64,000 nt of DNA from Candidatus Kapaibacterium sp. (lineage in GTDB: Bacteria; Bacteroidota; Ignavibacteria; Kapaibacteriales; UBA2268), in contig JAOABA010000046.1 of NCBI GenBank assembly GCA_026418625.1, forward strand, positions 1 through 64,000. The letters run 5' to 3'. Both the position numbers and the translations under genes were made by a program. The notes beneath the pieces are model-generated. The model had not been told where the DNA came from. It did no database searches and was given only the letters and a program-made list of their open reading frames with translations. Shown piece after piece: positions 28,694-38,137 of this stretch (the stretch's first letter is position 1; every line of letters begins with the position of its first letter).

Positions 28694-29191
28694 TCAAAGT
28701 TCTAATTTATCAAAAATTAAAACTTGTGATTCATCAGGGCACTTTTTTAGCAATTGTTCAATATTTAAATTATAAACTGGATGAACGAATTCAGGAGTTA
28801 ATTCAAAAATAGGTTCTAAAACAAATTTTCTTAAATGCATTCTTGGATGTGGAATAACTAAATCAGTTTCATCTATAATTTCATTATTGTAAAAAATAAT
28901 ATCTATATCAATTTCTCGCTCGTGCCATTTAGCTCGTTTTTTTCTACCTAAATCAATTTCTATAGCCTTACAGAGTTGCATTAAATCATTTGCTTTAAGT
29001 TCTGTTTTCGCTAAAATACAAAGATTTAAAAATTTTGGCTGATTGATAAAATCAACAGGGTCTGTCTCATATATCGAAGACAGTTTAATATTAGTTAACT
29101 TATTAGACGAAATAAGAGATTCAACAGCTTGTTTCAAATATTTTTTCCTATCACCAATATTTGAGCCAAGTGAGAGAATAACAGATTTCAA
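28694..29191 (-). CDS. folK: 2-amino-4-hydroxy-6-hydroxymethyldihydropteridine pyrophosphokinase
   Basis: The 165-aa HPPK carries LGSNIGDRKKYLKQA at the N-terminus, TDPVDFINQPKFLN, and the metal/ATP block EREIDIDIIFYN followed by PHPRMHLRKFVLEPI. It transfers pyrophosphate in folate synthesis, one step after FolB, whose gene lies 20 bases upstream. Length is normal. No folP in the window. Confidence 0.95.
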   Translation of the reverse strand: MKSVILSLGSNIGDRKKYLKQAVESLISSNKLTNIKLSSIYETDPVDFINQPKFLNLCILAKTELKANDLMQLCKAIEIDLGRKKRAKWHEREIDIDIIFYNNEIIDETDLVIPHPRMHLRKFVLEPIFELTPEFVHPVYNLNIEQLLKKCPDESQVLIFDKLEL

Positions 29192-29211
29192 TTTAATTTA
29201 AATAATTAAAA

Positions 29212-29595
29212 CTATTTACGTGTAATTGATTGTTCAGCTTCGATGTAACTCACGACATTCCTGATTGGAACATTCATTTTCCTTACCCTGACAGTGGCTT
29301 TTTCAATGTTTGGCATTTTTTCCATTACTTGATTTAAGATTTCGTTCGTAATTGTCTCGATAAGGTTGTAAGATTCCTCAGTAATAACATCTTCAATACA
29401 AACCATTGCTTCTTCATAATTAACAGCATAGTTAACGTCATCATTTATGATAGCTTCGGTGGCATTATAATACAAATCCAAGTCAACTTCGTATTTGCCA
29501 CCGAGAACTTGTTCTTCGGATTTTACTCCGTGGTATGCATAAAATACAGCATCTTTGATTGTTAACCTTGTTAGCGATGTTTCTTTCATAATCAT
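29212..29595 (-). CDS. folB: Dihydroneopterin aldolase
   Basis: The 127-aa protein has the FolB features FYAYHGVKSEEQVLGGKYEVDL, then NYEEAMVCIEDVI and the catalytic-region ESYNLIETITNEI. It converts dihydroneopterin to the FolK substrate. The ATG at 29595 overlaps the TGA of the upstream TIG/FGE gene in an ATGA arrangement, indicating translational coupling. A second ATG 6 bases later is an alternative start. Confidence 0.93.
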   Translation of the reverse strand: MIMKETSLTRLTIKDAVFYAYHGVKSEEQVLGGKYEVDLDLYYNATEAIINDDVNYAVNYEEAMVCIEDVITEESYNLIETITNEILNQVMEKMPNIEKATVRVRKMNVPIRNVVSYIEAEQSITRK

Positions 29596-31703
29596 TTATT
29601 TCTTACAACACGAAAACCTAAATTATAATTAAAATTATCACCAGTTGATGGAAATGAATACCTTTTTGCAGGATGACCTTTTGAAGGATCATTTTCAAAG
29701 CAACCACCACGGATTACCCTATGGTTCGAAACTGGTTCTGGTCCCCTTGGATCAACTTCAGGGGAAAAAGTATAATAATCTTCATCATAGAAATCCCAGC
29801 ACCATTCATAGACATTGCCGAACATATCATAAATTCCCCATTCGTTAGCTTTTAATTGTCCGCATTCTTGAGAATGTTTATTAGAATTTATTGAAAACCA
29901 ACCCATTAATAGAATCTCGTCTTCAGTAAAATCAGTCTTTCCAGCTCTTGCTGCGTATTCCCATTCTGCTTCAGTTGGTAGACGATAACCATTAGCATTA
30001 AAATCACAAGTTACTTCCTCTCCATTAATTGTATAGCAGGGTGTAAGTTTCTCTGTTATTGATAGCTTATTACAAAATTCGACAGCTCTAAGGAAAGTAA
30101 CCTGATTTACTGGTTTATAGTCTCCAAGCTCAAAAGTGTGGCTCGGATTGGAATTGTCCATAATCGTTTTCCACTGCAATTGATTAACTTCAAATTTGCT
30201 AATGAAAAACGGTTTTGAAATAGTTACTTTATGCTTTGGATTGTTTTCGTCAGTTCCTCCCATAATAAAACTACCAGCCGGAACCAAAGCTAATGGTAAT
30301 AGCTGAAAACTTCCCTGAACAGTAAAATCTTTTGAGTTGCTGATTTTATTATTAACAACAACTGTTACTTTGATAGTTTTGCCTACAAGCGAACCTTCAG
30401 GAACTTTAACTACGATTTTGGTATTTGTCCATTGGGGATAATCCCAAGCCCTTTGTCCCCCAAAATCAACATAGCTGCTACCTCTTGAGTCGCCAAAGTT
30501 TGTTCCGTAAATGCCAATAGCAGTTCCTATCTGTGCTCTTGAATTATCAAGATAGCTTATTTGAGGATCACCTTCAAATGGGGTAATGGTAATATTGATA
30601 AAATTACTTTGCTTGTTTCCAACAACCACAAACATATTGCCAGACTCAGCTCCCGCTGGAACTTTGACAGTAATTTTAGTATCAGACCATAAACTATATT
30701 CTGTAGCTTTTGTGTCCTTGAATTGAACATAACTTGCACCTTGCACGCTGCCGAATCTTTTTCCTGTGATTGTAATATTATCACCTATTCTTGGTTTATT
30801 ATTATCGACGAGATCGATTTGAGGTGCTTCTTCAGCTTCTTTTATTACCAAATCTACACCATTACTCTTTCGCTTACCAACAACGACAAATACTTTTCCA
30901 GTAGTCGCACCCGGTGGAACTTTAACTTTTATTATATTTTCGGACCATTGGGAATATTCGGTAGCTTTCACACCATTAAATTCGACATAAGATGTGTCTC
31001 TATTAGCACCAAAATTTCTACCATTAACAGTAATAATATCTCCTATACTTGCATTCGAAGTATTTAAATTCTCAATTAAGGGTGGATTAATTCCAATTAT
31101 TAAATCAACCCCATTGCTTGATTTTCCTTCAACCCAAACTACTACTTTTCCCGTCGAAGCTCCATTTGGAATTTTAACAACAATTCTATTATCTGCCCAT
31201 TCAAAATAATTAAAGGCTTTTACACCGTTAAATTCGACATAACTATTGCCACGAGAATTTAGAAAGTTCCTTCCGAAAATAACAATTGATGCTCCAATTT
31301 CGGCTTCTTTCACATCAATTGAATCTATAAAAGGTGCATCAGCTGAAGGGTCAATAATTTCGAAATCTAGTGAATTGCTTATTTTTCCATTAACATTTAC
31401 ATAAACCTTTCCAGTAGTGGTTCCCATTGGAACATAGAGCTTAATAGTAGTTGATGTCCAAGAAATATAATCCATAAATCCCGGTTTGGAACCATTGAAA
31501 TCAACGAAACTATTTCCACGGGCATCTCCAAAGTTTTTACCCTCCAAAGTAATTGCTTGACCAATGATTCCTTTGTTTGGAACTATTGAATTCAAAACAG
31601 GATCTTCGTTTTGATTTATTGGGTTTTCTTTTTCTGAACAAGAATAAATAATCAGAATCTGAGTTATCAGAAATAAGTTAAATAGTATTTTTTTTATTGT
31701 CAT
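29592..31703 (-). CDS. Lipoprotein with five IPT/TIG domains and an FGE-sulfatase-type domain
   Basis: The 703-aa protein starts with a signal and a cysteine (IYSC) suggesting a lipoprotein. Five IPT/TIG repeats of about 80-90 residues follow (roughly residues 35-465), each with the pattern IGxxITIxGxxFGxxRGxSYVxFNG and VKVPxGxxTGKV. The last 230 residues are a formylglycine-generating-enzyme/SUMF1-like domain (VPAGSFIMGG, LPTEAEWEYAARAGK, WCWDFYDEDYY, RVIRGGCFEN, GFRVVR). Bacterial FGE-like domains on surface proteins are often non-catalytic binding modules. There is no sulfatase nearby. It heads a fol/dnaG operon. Confidence 0.87.
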   Translation of the reverse strand: MTIKKILFNLFLITQILIIYSCSEKENPINQNEDPVLNSIVPNKGIIGQAITLEGKNFGDARGNSFVDFNGSKPGFMDYISWTSTTIKLYVPMGTTTGKVYVNVNGKISNSLDFEIIDPSADAPFIDSIDVKEAEIGASIVIFGRNFLNSRGNSYVEFNGVKAFNYFEWADNRIVVKIPNGASTGKVVVWVEGKSSNGVDLIIGINPPLIENLNTSNASIGDIITVNGRNFGANRDTSYVEFNGVKATEYSQWSENIIKVKVPPGATTGKVFVVVGKRKSNGVDLVIKEAEEAPQIDLVDNNKPRIGDNITITGKRFGSVQGASYVQFKDTKATEYSLWSDTKITVKVPAGAESGNMFVVVGNKQSNFINITITPFEGDPQISYLDNSRAQIGTAIGIYGTNFGDSRGSSYVDFGGQRAWDYPQWTNTKIVVKVPEGSLVGKTIKVTVVVNNKISNSKDFTVQGSFQLLPLALVPAGSFIMGGTDENNPKHKVTISKPFFISKFEVNQLQWKTIMDNSNPSHTFELGDYKPVNQVTFLRAVEFCNKLSITEKLTPCYTINGEEVTCDFNANGYRLPTEAEWEYAARAGKTDFTEDEILLMGWFSINSNKHSQECGQLKANEWGIYDMFGNVYEWCWDFYDEDYYTFSPEVDPRGPEPVSNHRVIRGGCFENDPSKGHPAKRYSFPSTGDNFNYNLGFRVVRNK

Positions 31704-31775
31704 CGTAATAGTCCCTCAATTTATTTAAATAATTAAGTATTATCGGAAAAAAAAGAAAAAGTTACATTTTTTTAA

Positions 31776-31895
31776 TTAATCTTCGTCTTTTTTCTTAATT
31801 GTCAGCACCTTAAAAAGACAATAAAAAGTCAATGAACTGACAATTGACCAAGCTATAATCATAAAAATAATTCCTTCTGTTTGTAATCCGTTCAT
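31776..31895 (-). CDS. MetS-like small membrane subunit of an NSS transporter
   Basis: This is a 39-aa ORF (start ATG at 31895, stop at 31776-31778). It starts 2 bases after the symporter stop, and its RBS (AAGGAG) lies within the last symporter codons. It encodes one transmembrane helix (about residues 9-31: IIFMIIAWSIVSSL) followed by a lysine-rich cytoplasmic tail (KKKDED). Small MetS-type subunits with this layout accompany NSS-family methionine/alanine importers. Size, position and topology support the call; the sequence itself is too short to be decisive. Confidence 0.75.
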   Translation of the reverse strand: MNGLQTEGIIFMIIAWSIVSSLTFYCLFKVLTIKKKDED

Positions 31896-31897
31896 AG

Positions 31898-33460
31898 TTA
31901 CTCCTTAATAATACCATTATACTGTGGTTTGTTTTGCTTCCAACCAAAATAAACCAATAAACATAATCCGAAAAAGATAACTAACATAAAAATTCTTGCA
32001 CCCCATAAGTATGGAATATTCTCGGGATTTGCTTTAGTCATTAAAAAAGTTGGTATAGCTTCCTGAATCGTCCAATTAATAAGAATAAATAGTAAATACA
32101 GAGGTGTTACATATTTTATTATGTAGTAAAATACCTTTGGAACTTTAATATCTGCTCCTCGGTTGATTTCAGCCCATCCTTTGTCAATACCCCAAATCCA
32201 AGCAAAAATTATTACTTCAATTAAAGCAACCACTACAAGTCCGAATGTTCCTGCCCAATAATCAAGCTCATCAAGGAAGCCGAATTTGAAAAAGAAAACA
32301 ACAAAGTGAGATGAAATGAATATAAATATACCAACAATGGTGGTTGCCCTGTTGTGGGAGATTTTAAATTGCTCTTTTAGGAATGAAATCAAGGGTTGAA
32401 CCATAGCAACCGATGATGTTATTCCTGCTATGAATAATAAAAAGAACCATATAAATCCAAAGAACTCACCAAAGGGTATCTTCTGGAAAATAATTGGCAT
32501 CGAAACAAAACCCAGGTTGAAAGCACCTCCCTGTGCTATTTCTGTAGTGGTTGTTAATCCAAAGAAAGCAACAGCAACAGGTATAGCGATAGAACCACCA
32601 ATAATCACTTCAACAAACTCATTAATTGAAGCAGTGGCAAGTCCTGAGAGTGCAATATCACTTTTTGCTTTAAGATAACTTGCATAAGCCTGAAGAGTGC
32701 CCATCCCAACACTCAATGTGAAAAATACCTGACCTGCAGCTGCCAGCCAGATTTTTGAGTCGCTCAAAGCTTCAAAATTTGGATTCCATATAAATGCAAA
32801 GCCGTTTTCGACATTCCAATCAGGTTTATTTACAGGGTCTGGTGTTCCTATAAATACAACCCTAATTGCTAATATTATTCCAAATACAAAGAGAGCCGGT
32901 AAGGCGACTTTTGCCAAAAGTTCAATGCCCTTTGAAAGCCCCCTTTTCAATACATAAAAGTTTATTGCTAATGTGATTAAAAGGAAAATATATGATGTCC
33001 AGATATTAGAAAAGAAACCTTCACCTGCACCTTGATAACTCCTGAGGAAACTGCCCATTGATTCAAAAGTTGTCTCCCCGAAATACATTTTAGTCAGTGA
33101 AAAAAAGCTGAATCCAAGCGTCCAGGACTCAATATAGCAGTAATAAATCATAATTATAGTGGAAATGAATAATCCTATGACGCCTAAGTATTTTGCTATT
33201 GGATTTCTCCACATCACATCGAACATTCCGGGAAGACTGCCATGGGAATATTTCCCTCCATTTCTGCCAATTGCCCACTCCACCCACATAAGAGGTATTG
33301 CAAGGAGTATGAAAGCTATGAAATAAGGTATCATAAAGGCGCCACCACCATTTTGAGCTGCTTGAACCGGAAAGCGGATGAAATTTCCAAGACCAACGGC
33401 ATTACCTGCCATTGCCAAAACAAGCCCTATACGTGTTCCCCACTGTTCTCTTTGTGTCAT
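31898..33460 (-). CDS. Sodium-dependent NSS-family (neurotransmitter:sodium symporter) transporter
   Basis: The 520-aa inner-membrane protein has about 12 helices. The first helix carries AMAGNAVGLGNFIRFP, the sodium- and substrate-binding unwound region of NSS proteins, and QNGGGAFMIPYF follows. It is likely an importer of an amino acid coupled to sodium (family knowledge); the substrate cannot be named. It lies just before a 39-aa small membrane protein in an overlapping arrangement and is divergent from the next gene. Confidence 0.92.
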   Translation of the reverse strand: MTQREQWGTRIGLVLAMAGNAVGLGNFIRFPVQAAQNGGGAFMIPYFIAFILLAIPLMWVEWAIGRNGGKYSHGSLPGMFDVMWRNPIAKYLGVIGLFISTIIMIYYCYIESWTLGFSFFSLTKMYFGETTFESMGSFLRSYQGAGEGFFSNIWTSYIFLLITLAINFYVLKRGLSKGIELLAKVALPALFVFGIILAIRVVFIGTPDPVNKPDWNVENGFAFIWNPNFEALSDSKIWLAAAGQVFFTLSVGMGTLQAYASYLKAKSDIALSGLATASINEFVEVIIGGSIAIPVAVAFFGLTTTTEIAQGGAFNLGFVSMPIIFQKIPFGEFFGFIWFFLLFIAGITSSVAMVQPLISFLKEQFKISHNRATTIVGIFIFISSHFVVFFFKFGFLDELDYWAGTFGLVVVALIEVIIFAWIWGIDKGWAEINRGADIKVPKVFYYIIKYVTPLYLLFILINWTIQEAIPTFLMTKANPENIPYLWGARIFMLVIFFGLCLLVYFGWKQNKPQYNGIIKE

Positions 33461-33588
33461 TTTTTCCCAAGAATTTGAAACTTATAAGGACATTTATTCA
33501 GCGTTCAATATAATAAAAAATTTCTTTTTTTTAACCTCATTTTGATTGATTTAACTAAATTGTAATTGATAATTTTTGCAAATAAATT

Positions 33589-35187
33589 ATGAAATTCGGG
33601 TTAAAAGCAATATTAGTTATCTTCTTGACAGCATTTTTTTGTATTTATCCACCTTTGAGAAATTATAAACAGAATGATATCAAAGCTGCTTTTGACTATT
33701 TTGCTGCAGATGCTTTCTACTATTTAAATGTTGCTGATAACTATCAAAAGACTGGTTTCAGCACATACGATGGAATTCATTCAACCAATGGTTTTCATCC
33801 GCTCTGGCAGTATATTCTCAATTTTAGTTTTACAAAAATTGATAATCCTGAAGTTCAAATAAAGTTTGTCTTTTTTTTATCCATATTATTAGTATCTCTT
33901 GGTGCCGTCTTTCTTTCAATTGCATTGTTGAAGTTTTTTGATTCTTTTTCATTATCACTGATAACCATAATCCCCGGTTTTTTGTTTCTTTTATTTTCTT
34001 TTGTTGTGTTTCCATACGGTTCGCCTTGGTCATTTATGAACGGAATGGAAACTCCATTATCAATTTTTCTTTTTGGACTTTTTTTCCTAATTCTTTCTTT
34101 TTCCAAGGACTTAAATTCTCTTGGTCATATTAAATTATTCATACTTTCGGTATTTCTTACATTCATTACTTTTTCAAGACTTGATGATATCTTCTTATTA
34201 GTAGCCTTTTCTATATTACTGATTTTTAAATCTGAAAGAAAGGAAAGATTAAGAAAATCAATAATTTTTCTTGCTTTTCCTTTTACCCTTTTAACAGCAT
34301 ATTTAATCTATAATCTATCTTATTCAGGGTTTTTATTACCTGTTTCGGGTTTGATAAAATCTAATTTCTCTTTTGATAATTTTATTTATACTTTCTCATC
34401 ACTAACCTCTTTTGGAATTAAGGATAATTTTTTCGGAGAACACTCATATTGGCGTGTAATTTTTTTGTGGATACCTCTTTTATTTGCAGCCTATTATTTA
34501 AATAAAAATTTTTCGAAAAGTTCAAATGAGTTTTGGATTTTAATTCCTTTATCATTTTATATAGTTATAAAAGCTCTTTATGATCTCTTTTTTGTAAATT
34601 TTTGGGATCAGGGGCATTGGTATTTTGCATTAAGTATAATAATTACTAATATTCTTATTGGAGAAACTATCCAAAAATTTAAGACTAATAAAATTCCATC
34701 TATCTTAGTTGTCATAAGCGTTTTAATTATCACGATAATCTACGCTAACTTTTTTATGGAAAAATTCAGATTCAAGGAAAATAAATATTATGAATTCTGG
34801 CAAAAGAGACATAAGATTGAAAAACAAATTTCTGAAATTTATGAAGGAAAAGGAATTATAGAGTTTGATGATGGTATTATTGCTTGGTCCCTTAATTATC
34901 CTATTATCAGCGGAACAGGATTAAATCTTGACAAAGAAGCCTTTGAATATTATAAAAAAGGTGAATTCATCGATTTAGCAGTAAAGCGTGCTTATTCGGC
35001 AATGGCATCAGTTCTTTATATTAATCCTCCTAATGAAGCTCTGACAGACTCAGTAAAATTCAACAATTGGATAAAAAATTCCTTTCCGGCTCTAAAAAAA
35101 CAGAACCTTGAAAACTGGAAATTTTCATTAAAATTTTATGATAAAGAGACAAATTTTTATTTAGTTGGAATAGAGGAGAAAAATTAA
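33589..35187 (+). CDS. Polytopic membrane protein, probable GT-C-type glycosyltransferase
   Basis: The 532-aa protein has a first transmembrane helix, then a periplasmic loop with DYFAADAFYYLNVADNYQK and DGIHSTNGFHPLWQY. Acidic residues in the first loop and a TNGFHPLW motif are typical of GT-C-fold lipid-linked-sugar transferases of the PMT/ArnT-like superfamily. About ten more helices follow, and then a soluble C-terminal tail of about 130 residues. Donor and acceptor are unknown. It ends 3 bases before the convergent VWA gene stop. Confidence 0.68.
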   Translation: MKFGLKAILVIFLTAFFCIYPPLRNYKQNDIKAAFDYFAADAFYYLNVADNYQKTGFSTYDGIHSTNGFHPLWQYILNFSFTKIDNPEVQIKFVFFLSILLVSLGAVFLSIALLKFFDSFSLSLITIIPGFLFLLFSFVVFPYGSPWSFMNGMETPLSIFLFGLFFLILSFSKDLNSLGHIKLFILSVFLTFITFSRLDDIFLLVAFSILLIFKSERKERLRKSIIFLAFPFTLLTAYLIYNLSYSGFLLPVSGLIKSNFSFDNFIYTFSSLTSFGIKDNFFGEHSYWRVIFLWIPLLFAAYYLNKNFSKSSNEFWILIPLSFYIVIKALYDLFFVNFWDQGHWYFALSIIITNILIGETIQKFKTNKIPSILVVISVLIITIIYANFFMEKFRFKENKYYEFWQKRHKIEKQISEIYEGKGIIEFDDGIIAWSLNYPIISGTGLNLDKEAFEYYKKGEFIDLAVKRAYSAMASVLYINPPNEALTDSVKFNNWIKNSFPALKKQNLENWKFSLKFYDKETNFYLVGIEEKN

Positions 35188-35190
35188 CAA

Positions 35191-36240
35191 TTATAAATAT
35201 CTCACATATTCACCTAAAACTTTTGAACCTTTAATAATTCTTATTTTCATTTTAGCAGTTCCTTTATATTTATTAAAAATTTCTTGAGGATAACTTATTT
35301 TAACATAATATGAATTTCTTATTGAATAATTAATCTTATTGTATAAATCCTTAAGAGACTGAGGGTCCGAAGATACTATTGACAAACCTCCTGAATTTAA
35401 TGATATTTCTTCAAGAGCCTTACAATCACCTTCAACTGATTCAAAACACACAGAAAATATTGGAATATTATTTATTATTGCTTCATTTATTAACTCATCT
35501 GTTGTATAACCCGGTTGATTGTTTTGTCCATCTGCAAAAGCAATAACAGACCTTATGAAAGTATTTTTATCAATTTGTTTCATATTATTGATTGCATACA
35601 TTATGGAGTTATAAAGAGCTGTTGAACCACGATTGAAAGAATTTTGTGAGACAAATTCGCTTAAGAAAGATTTATCATTTGAAAAACCAGAACTAGGGTC
35701 GTAATCACTACCAAATTTTATTATTTCAGCTATATCTTCAGCCTTAAAAAAACTAATGAAGTTTTGAACAGCTGAGATTAATTCATTTATTGGTATAATT
35801 TCAACGTTAACACCCTGGTTATAATCATTTATGGTATAAAGCATATACATAGACCCGCTAAAATCCAATACCAATGAAGTGGCAATTTTAGATTTTGTTG
35901 TTGAAGAAGCATTAACAAATAAATCTTTAGTACCTAATTTATAAATAGATGAATCTTCTATAAAAATATTTGCGATGAAGTTTTCAGGTTTTATGTCGGT
36001 TATTGAGTCCAAGTTATTTGGCACTATGAACAAAGTACCTTCAATTCTACCAGGTTCTACACTGCTTGTAGATAAATTAATCATAAATTCAGCAGTGTTC
36101 TGTATTTTAAAAGGGTCTACCTGTTCTATTTCGGTGGTTACATTAGTAAACTTTGGAGTATTACAAAATTTTAACAGAAACAAAATAATAATGACGATAA
36201 TAATAATTAAAATAATAACCCAAAAAAATTTCTTTTTCAT
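35191..36240 (-). CDS. Membrane-anchored von Willebrand A domain protein
   Basis: The 349-aa protein has an N-terminal helix (about residues 5-24), then a linker and a VWA domain with MIDAS motif D126-F-S128-G-S130 (LVLDFSGSM), the RGSTALYNSI threonine loop and FADGQNN. This is a complete metal-ion-dependent adhesion site, implying metal-dependent protein binding outside the cytoplasm. No MoxR ATPase or other VWA-operon partner is adjacent. Function unknown. Confidence 0.82.
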   Translation of the reverse strand: MKKKFFWVIILIIIIVIIILFLLKFCNTPKFTNVTTEIEQVDPFKIQNTAEFMINLSTSSVEPGRIEGTLFIVPNNLDSITDIKPENFIANIFIEDSSIYKLGTKDLFVNASSTTKSKIATSLVLDFSGSMYMLYTINDYNQGVNVEIIPINELISAVQNFISFFKAEDIAEIIKFGSDYDPSSGFSNDKSFLSEFVSQNSFNRGSTALYNSIMYAINNMKQIDKNTFIRSVIAFADGQNNQPGYTTDELINEAIINNIPIFSVCFESVEGDCKALEEISLNSGGLSIVSSDPQSLKDLYNKINYSIRNSYYVKISYPQEIFNKYKGTAKMKIRIIKGSKVLGEYVRYL

Positions 36241-36311
36241 TACTATCCTCTAAAATTTTTTTGTAAATTATTCTATATTTAGTAGTAAAAATAGTAAAAT
36301 AACAGAAAAAA

Positions 36312-37652
36312 ATGAAATTTTATATAATTATCTTTTTTCTTTTTTTTAATCTCTCTTTTCTTTATTCCCAAGAAATTAATATCCCCGCTGATACATCTGG
36401 GAAAATATTTGTTATTACAGAGGAATTGTCTAATAAGCTTGGAATCTTCAAAGAATATGAAAATTTTCAGGATGCCAGACTTTTCAAAATTGACGACTCT
36501 AATTATTTTCTTGAAATAAATTACAAAAGTGAAGATTTATTATTAAGAAAAAGAATCAACTATACTAAATCACAACTTGACTCATTCAGGCTCGATTTTT
36601 CAAACAGATTAGCTTTGATGGATTCAATTAAACCCCTTGACCAAAGCGGAAGACTACCTCTTATTGTCTCATCAACGATCCTTGGCTTAGGCTTTTGGGG
36701 TTGGGCTTTGCCAACGATGCTCGAGGTTGATAATGGAGCTGTATTCACAGGTTTATATTTGCTAACAGCTGGAACTTCTTTTGCACTTCCTTACTATTTA
36801 ACTATGAATACTAATATTCCTAAAGCAGTTGGGACTTATACTTCGTTTGGCGGTTTTGCTGGGATTTTTCATGGCTTATTTTTATTTGACCTTGTTAATG
36901 GCGGAATATCTAATGCTCCATCAAGCTCTATTATCGGGACAATGTTATTTTCGAGTCTATCGGAAATGACGGTCAACAATATAATTTCGAGGAAAAATAA
37001 TTTTACAGACGGAAAATCTTCCACTATGATTAGCACCTCTGTTTTTGGAACTTTTCTTGGTTTAGCATTAACAGACTATTTGGCTCTATATGATACCCCA
37101 AGGCTTTGGGCAGGTGTTACTCTTGGAACAAGTATTCTGGGGTATTTGGCAGGTGATTTTCTTAGCAATAGACAAAGCTATTCCGAAGGAGATGCAACTG
37201 TTCTTACTGCTTCGGGACTTCTTGGAGCTGCACTTCCTATTAGTATTGTAGCTTTGACTGATCCATCTGATACTAAACCCTATTCCGCTGCTGGAGCTAT
37301 CGGTGCCTGTCTTGGCTTGTGGTTAGGTGATTTTCTTACTTCTAGTGTTGATTTTGAAAGCTCTCACGGTGATTATATAATGCTTGGAACTTTTGGTGGT
37401 GGTCTGATGGGAGCCGGAATTGGTTTAATTGTTACCTCTTCAGGCAAAAGCAGAAATTCTATACCACTTTTTGCAACAATAGGAGGTATAGCAGGTTTTT
37501 CTACACTTTACTTTAGTTTTAAGGGTAAATCGCCAAAGCCATCTTTCAGTAATATTGATTTTAAGTTCAATCCATTTGCTCTGTATGCCCCATTAATTTT
37601 CAAAAAAGATGATGTTTACACTCCACTTATGCAACTAAAAATGAATTTTTAG
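36312..37652 (+). CDS. Glycine-rich multi-helix envelope protein, unknown
   Basis: I do not recognise this 446-aa protein. It has a signal peptide (MKFYIIIFFLFFNLSFLYSQ), a soluble part to about residue 110, and then about ten hydrophobic glycine- and serine-rich segments that resemble each other (SSTILGLGFWGWALP, TASGLLGAALPISIV, GTFGGGLMGAGIGLIV). It ends in a strand-like MQLKMNF. The segments could be internal repeats of short membrane hairpins. It stands alone between a divergent VWA gene and the ArsR cassette. Confidence 0.5.
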   Translation: MKFYIIIFFLFFNLSFLYSQEINIPADTSGKIFVITEELSNKLGIFKEYENFQDARLFKIDDSNYFLEINYKSEDLLLRKRINYTKSQLDSFRLDFSNRLALMDSIKPLDQSGRLPLIVSSTILGLGFWGWALPTMLEVDNGAVFTGLYLLTAGTSFALPYYLTMNTNIPKAVGTYTSFGGFAGIFHGLFLFDLVNGGISNAPSSSIIGTMLFSSLSEMTVNNIISRKNNFTDGKSSTMISTSVFGTFLGLALTDYLALYDTPRLWAGVTLGTSILGYLAGDFLSNRQSYSEGDATVLTASGLLGAALPISIVALTDPSDTKPYSAAGAIGACLGLWLGDFLTSSVDFESSHGDYIMLGTFGGGLMGAGIGLIVTSSGKSRNSIPLFATIGGIAGFSTLYFSFKGKSPKPSFSNIDFKFNPFALYAPLIFKKDDVYTPLMQLKMNF

Positions 37653-37755
37653 AATCACCTTTTTGAAATTCCTCTTTCTGATTGATAGTTCGTTTGGTTC
37701 GCAGAAAAAGATTTTAAAGATTTTGTGTTATTATATTTTTTTGTTAATTTCGTCA

Positions 37756-37772
37756 ATCATCGAAATGATAAT
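37756..37772. promoter_or_regulatory. Candidate ArsR operator 1
   Basis: The 17-base imperfect palindrome ATCATCGAAATGATAAT lies 9 bases before the arsR start. It shares 15 of 17 bases with the perfect palindrome at 38138-38154. Position over the arsR leader fits autorepression by the encoded ArsR protein (inference). Confidence 0.65.
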
Positions 37773-37781
37773 TAGGACATT

Positions 37782-38126
37782 ATGGAAGAATTGACGAAAA
37801 TATATTCTGCTTTGTCAGACAAAAACAGGCTGAGGATTCTAATACTGCTCTCGAGGAAATCTTTATGTGTTTGTGAACTCCAAGCTATACTAAAAATCTC
37901 TGTTTCAACAGTTTCGAAGCATCTCTCTATTTTAAAAGAAGCAGGCTTCATCATAGACGAGAAGGATGGAAAATGGGTCAATTATAAAATAAATAGACTT
38001 AGCAAAAATCCATTAATCCATCAACTTTTAGCAGCAACAGAGGTTTATTTAAAAGATAATCATATTGTTTTGGATGACCTAAATAAAATAATTGATGTCG
38101 ACAGATATGAAATTTGTAGCAATTAA
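37782..38126 (+). CDS. ArsR/SmtB-family metalloregulator
   Basis: The 114-aa winged-helix repressor has ALSDKNRLRILILL, a C-V-C-E-L metal site (C29, C31) at the start of the alpha-3 region, and the recognition helix region SVSTVSKHLSILKEAGFI. CxC in this place is the trivalent arsenic/antimony or soft-metal site of many ArsR proteins. It heads a cassette with a CSC permease and redox proteins. Two 17-base palindromes flank the gene, which suggests it controls itself and the permease gene. Confidence 0.92.
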   Translation: MEELTKIYSALSDKNRLRILILLSRKSLCVCELQAILKISVSTVSKHLSILKEAGFIIDEKDGKWVNYKINRLSKNPLIHQLLAATEVYLKDNHIVLDDLNKIIDVDRYEICSN

Positions 38127-38137
38127 ATATTTCGCTG

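Noticed and set aside
29600-31600. Several plus- and minus-strand ORFs inside the TIG/FGE gene
   Set aside because: They come from the repeated TIG units read in other frames; none has a domain or RBS.
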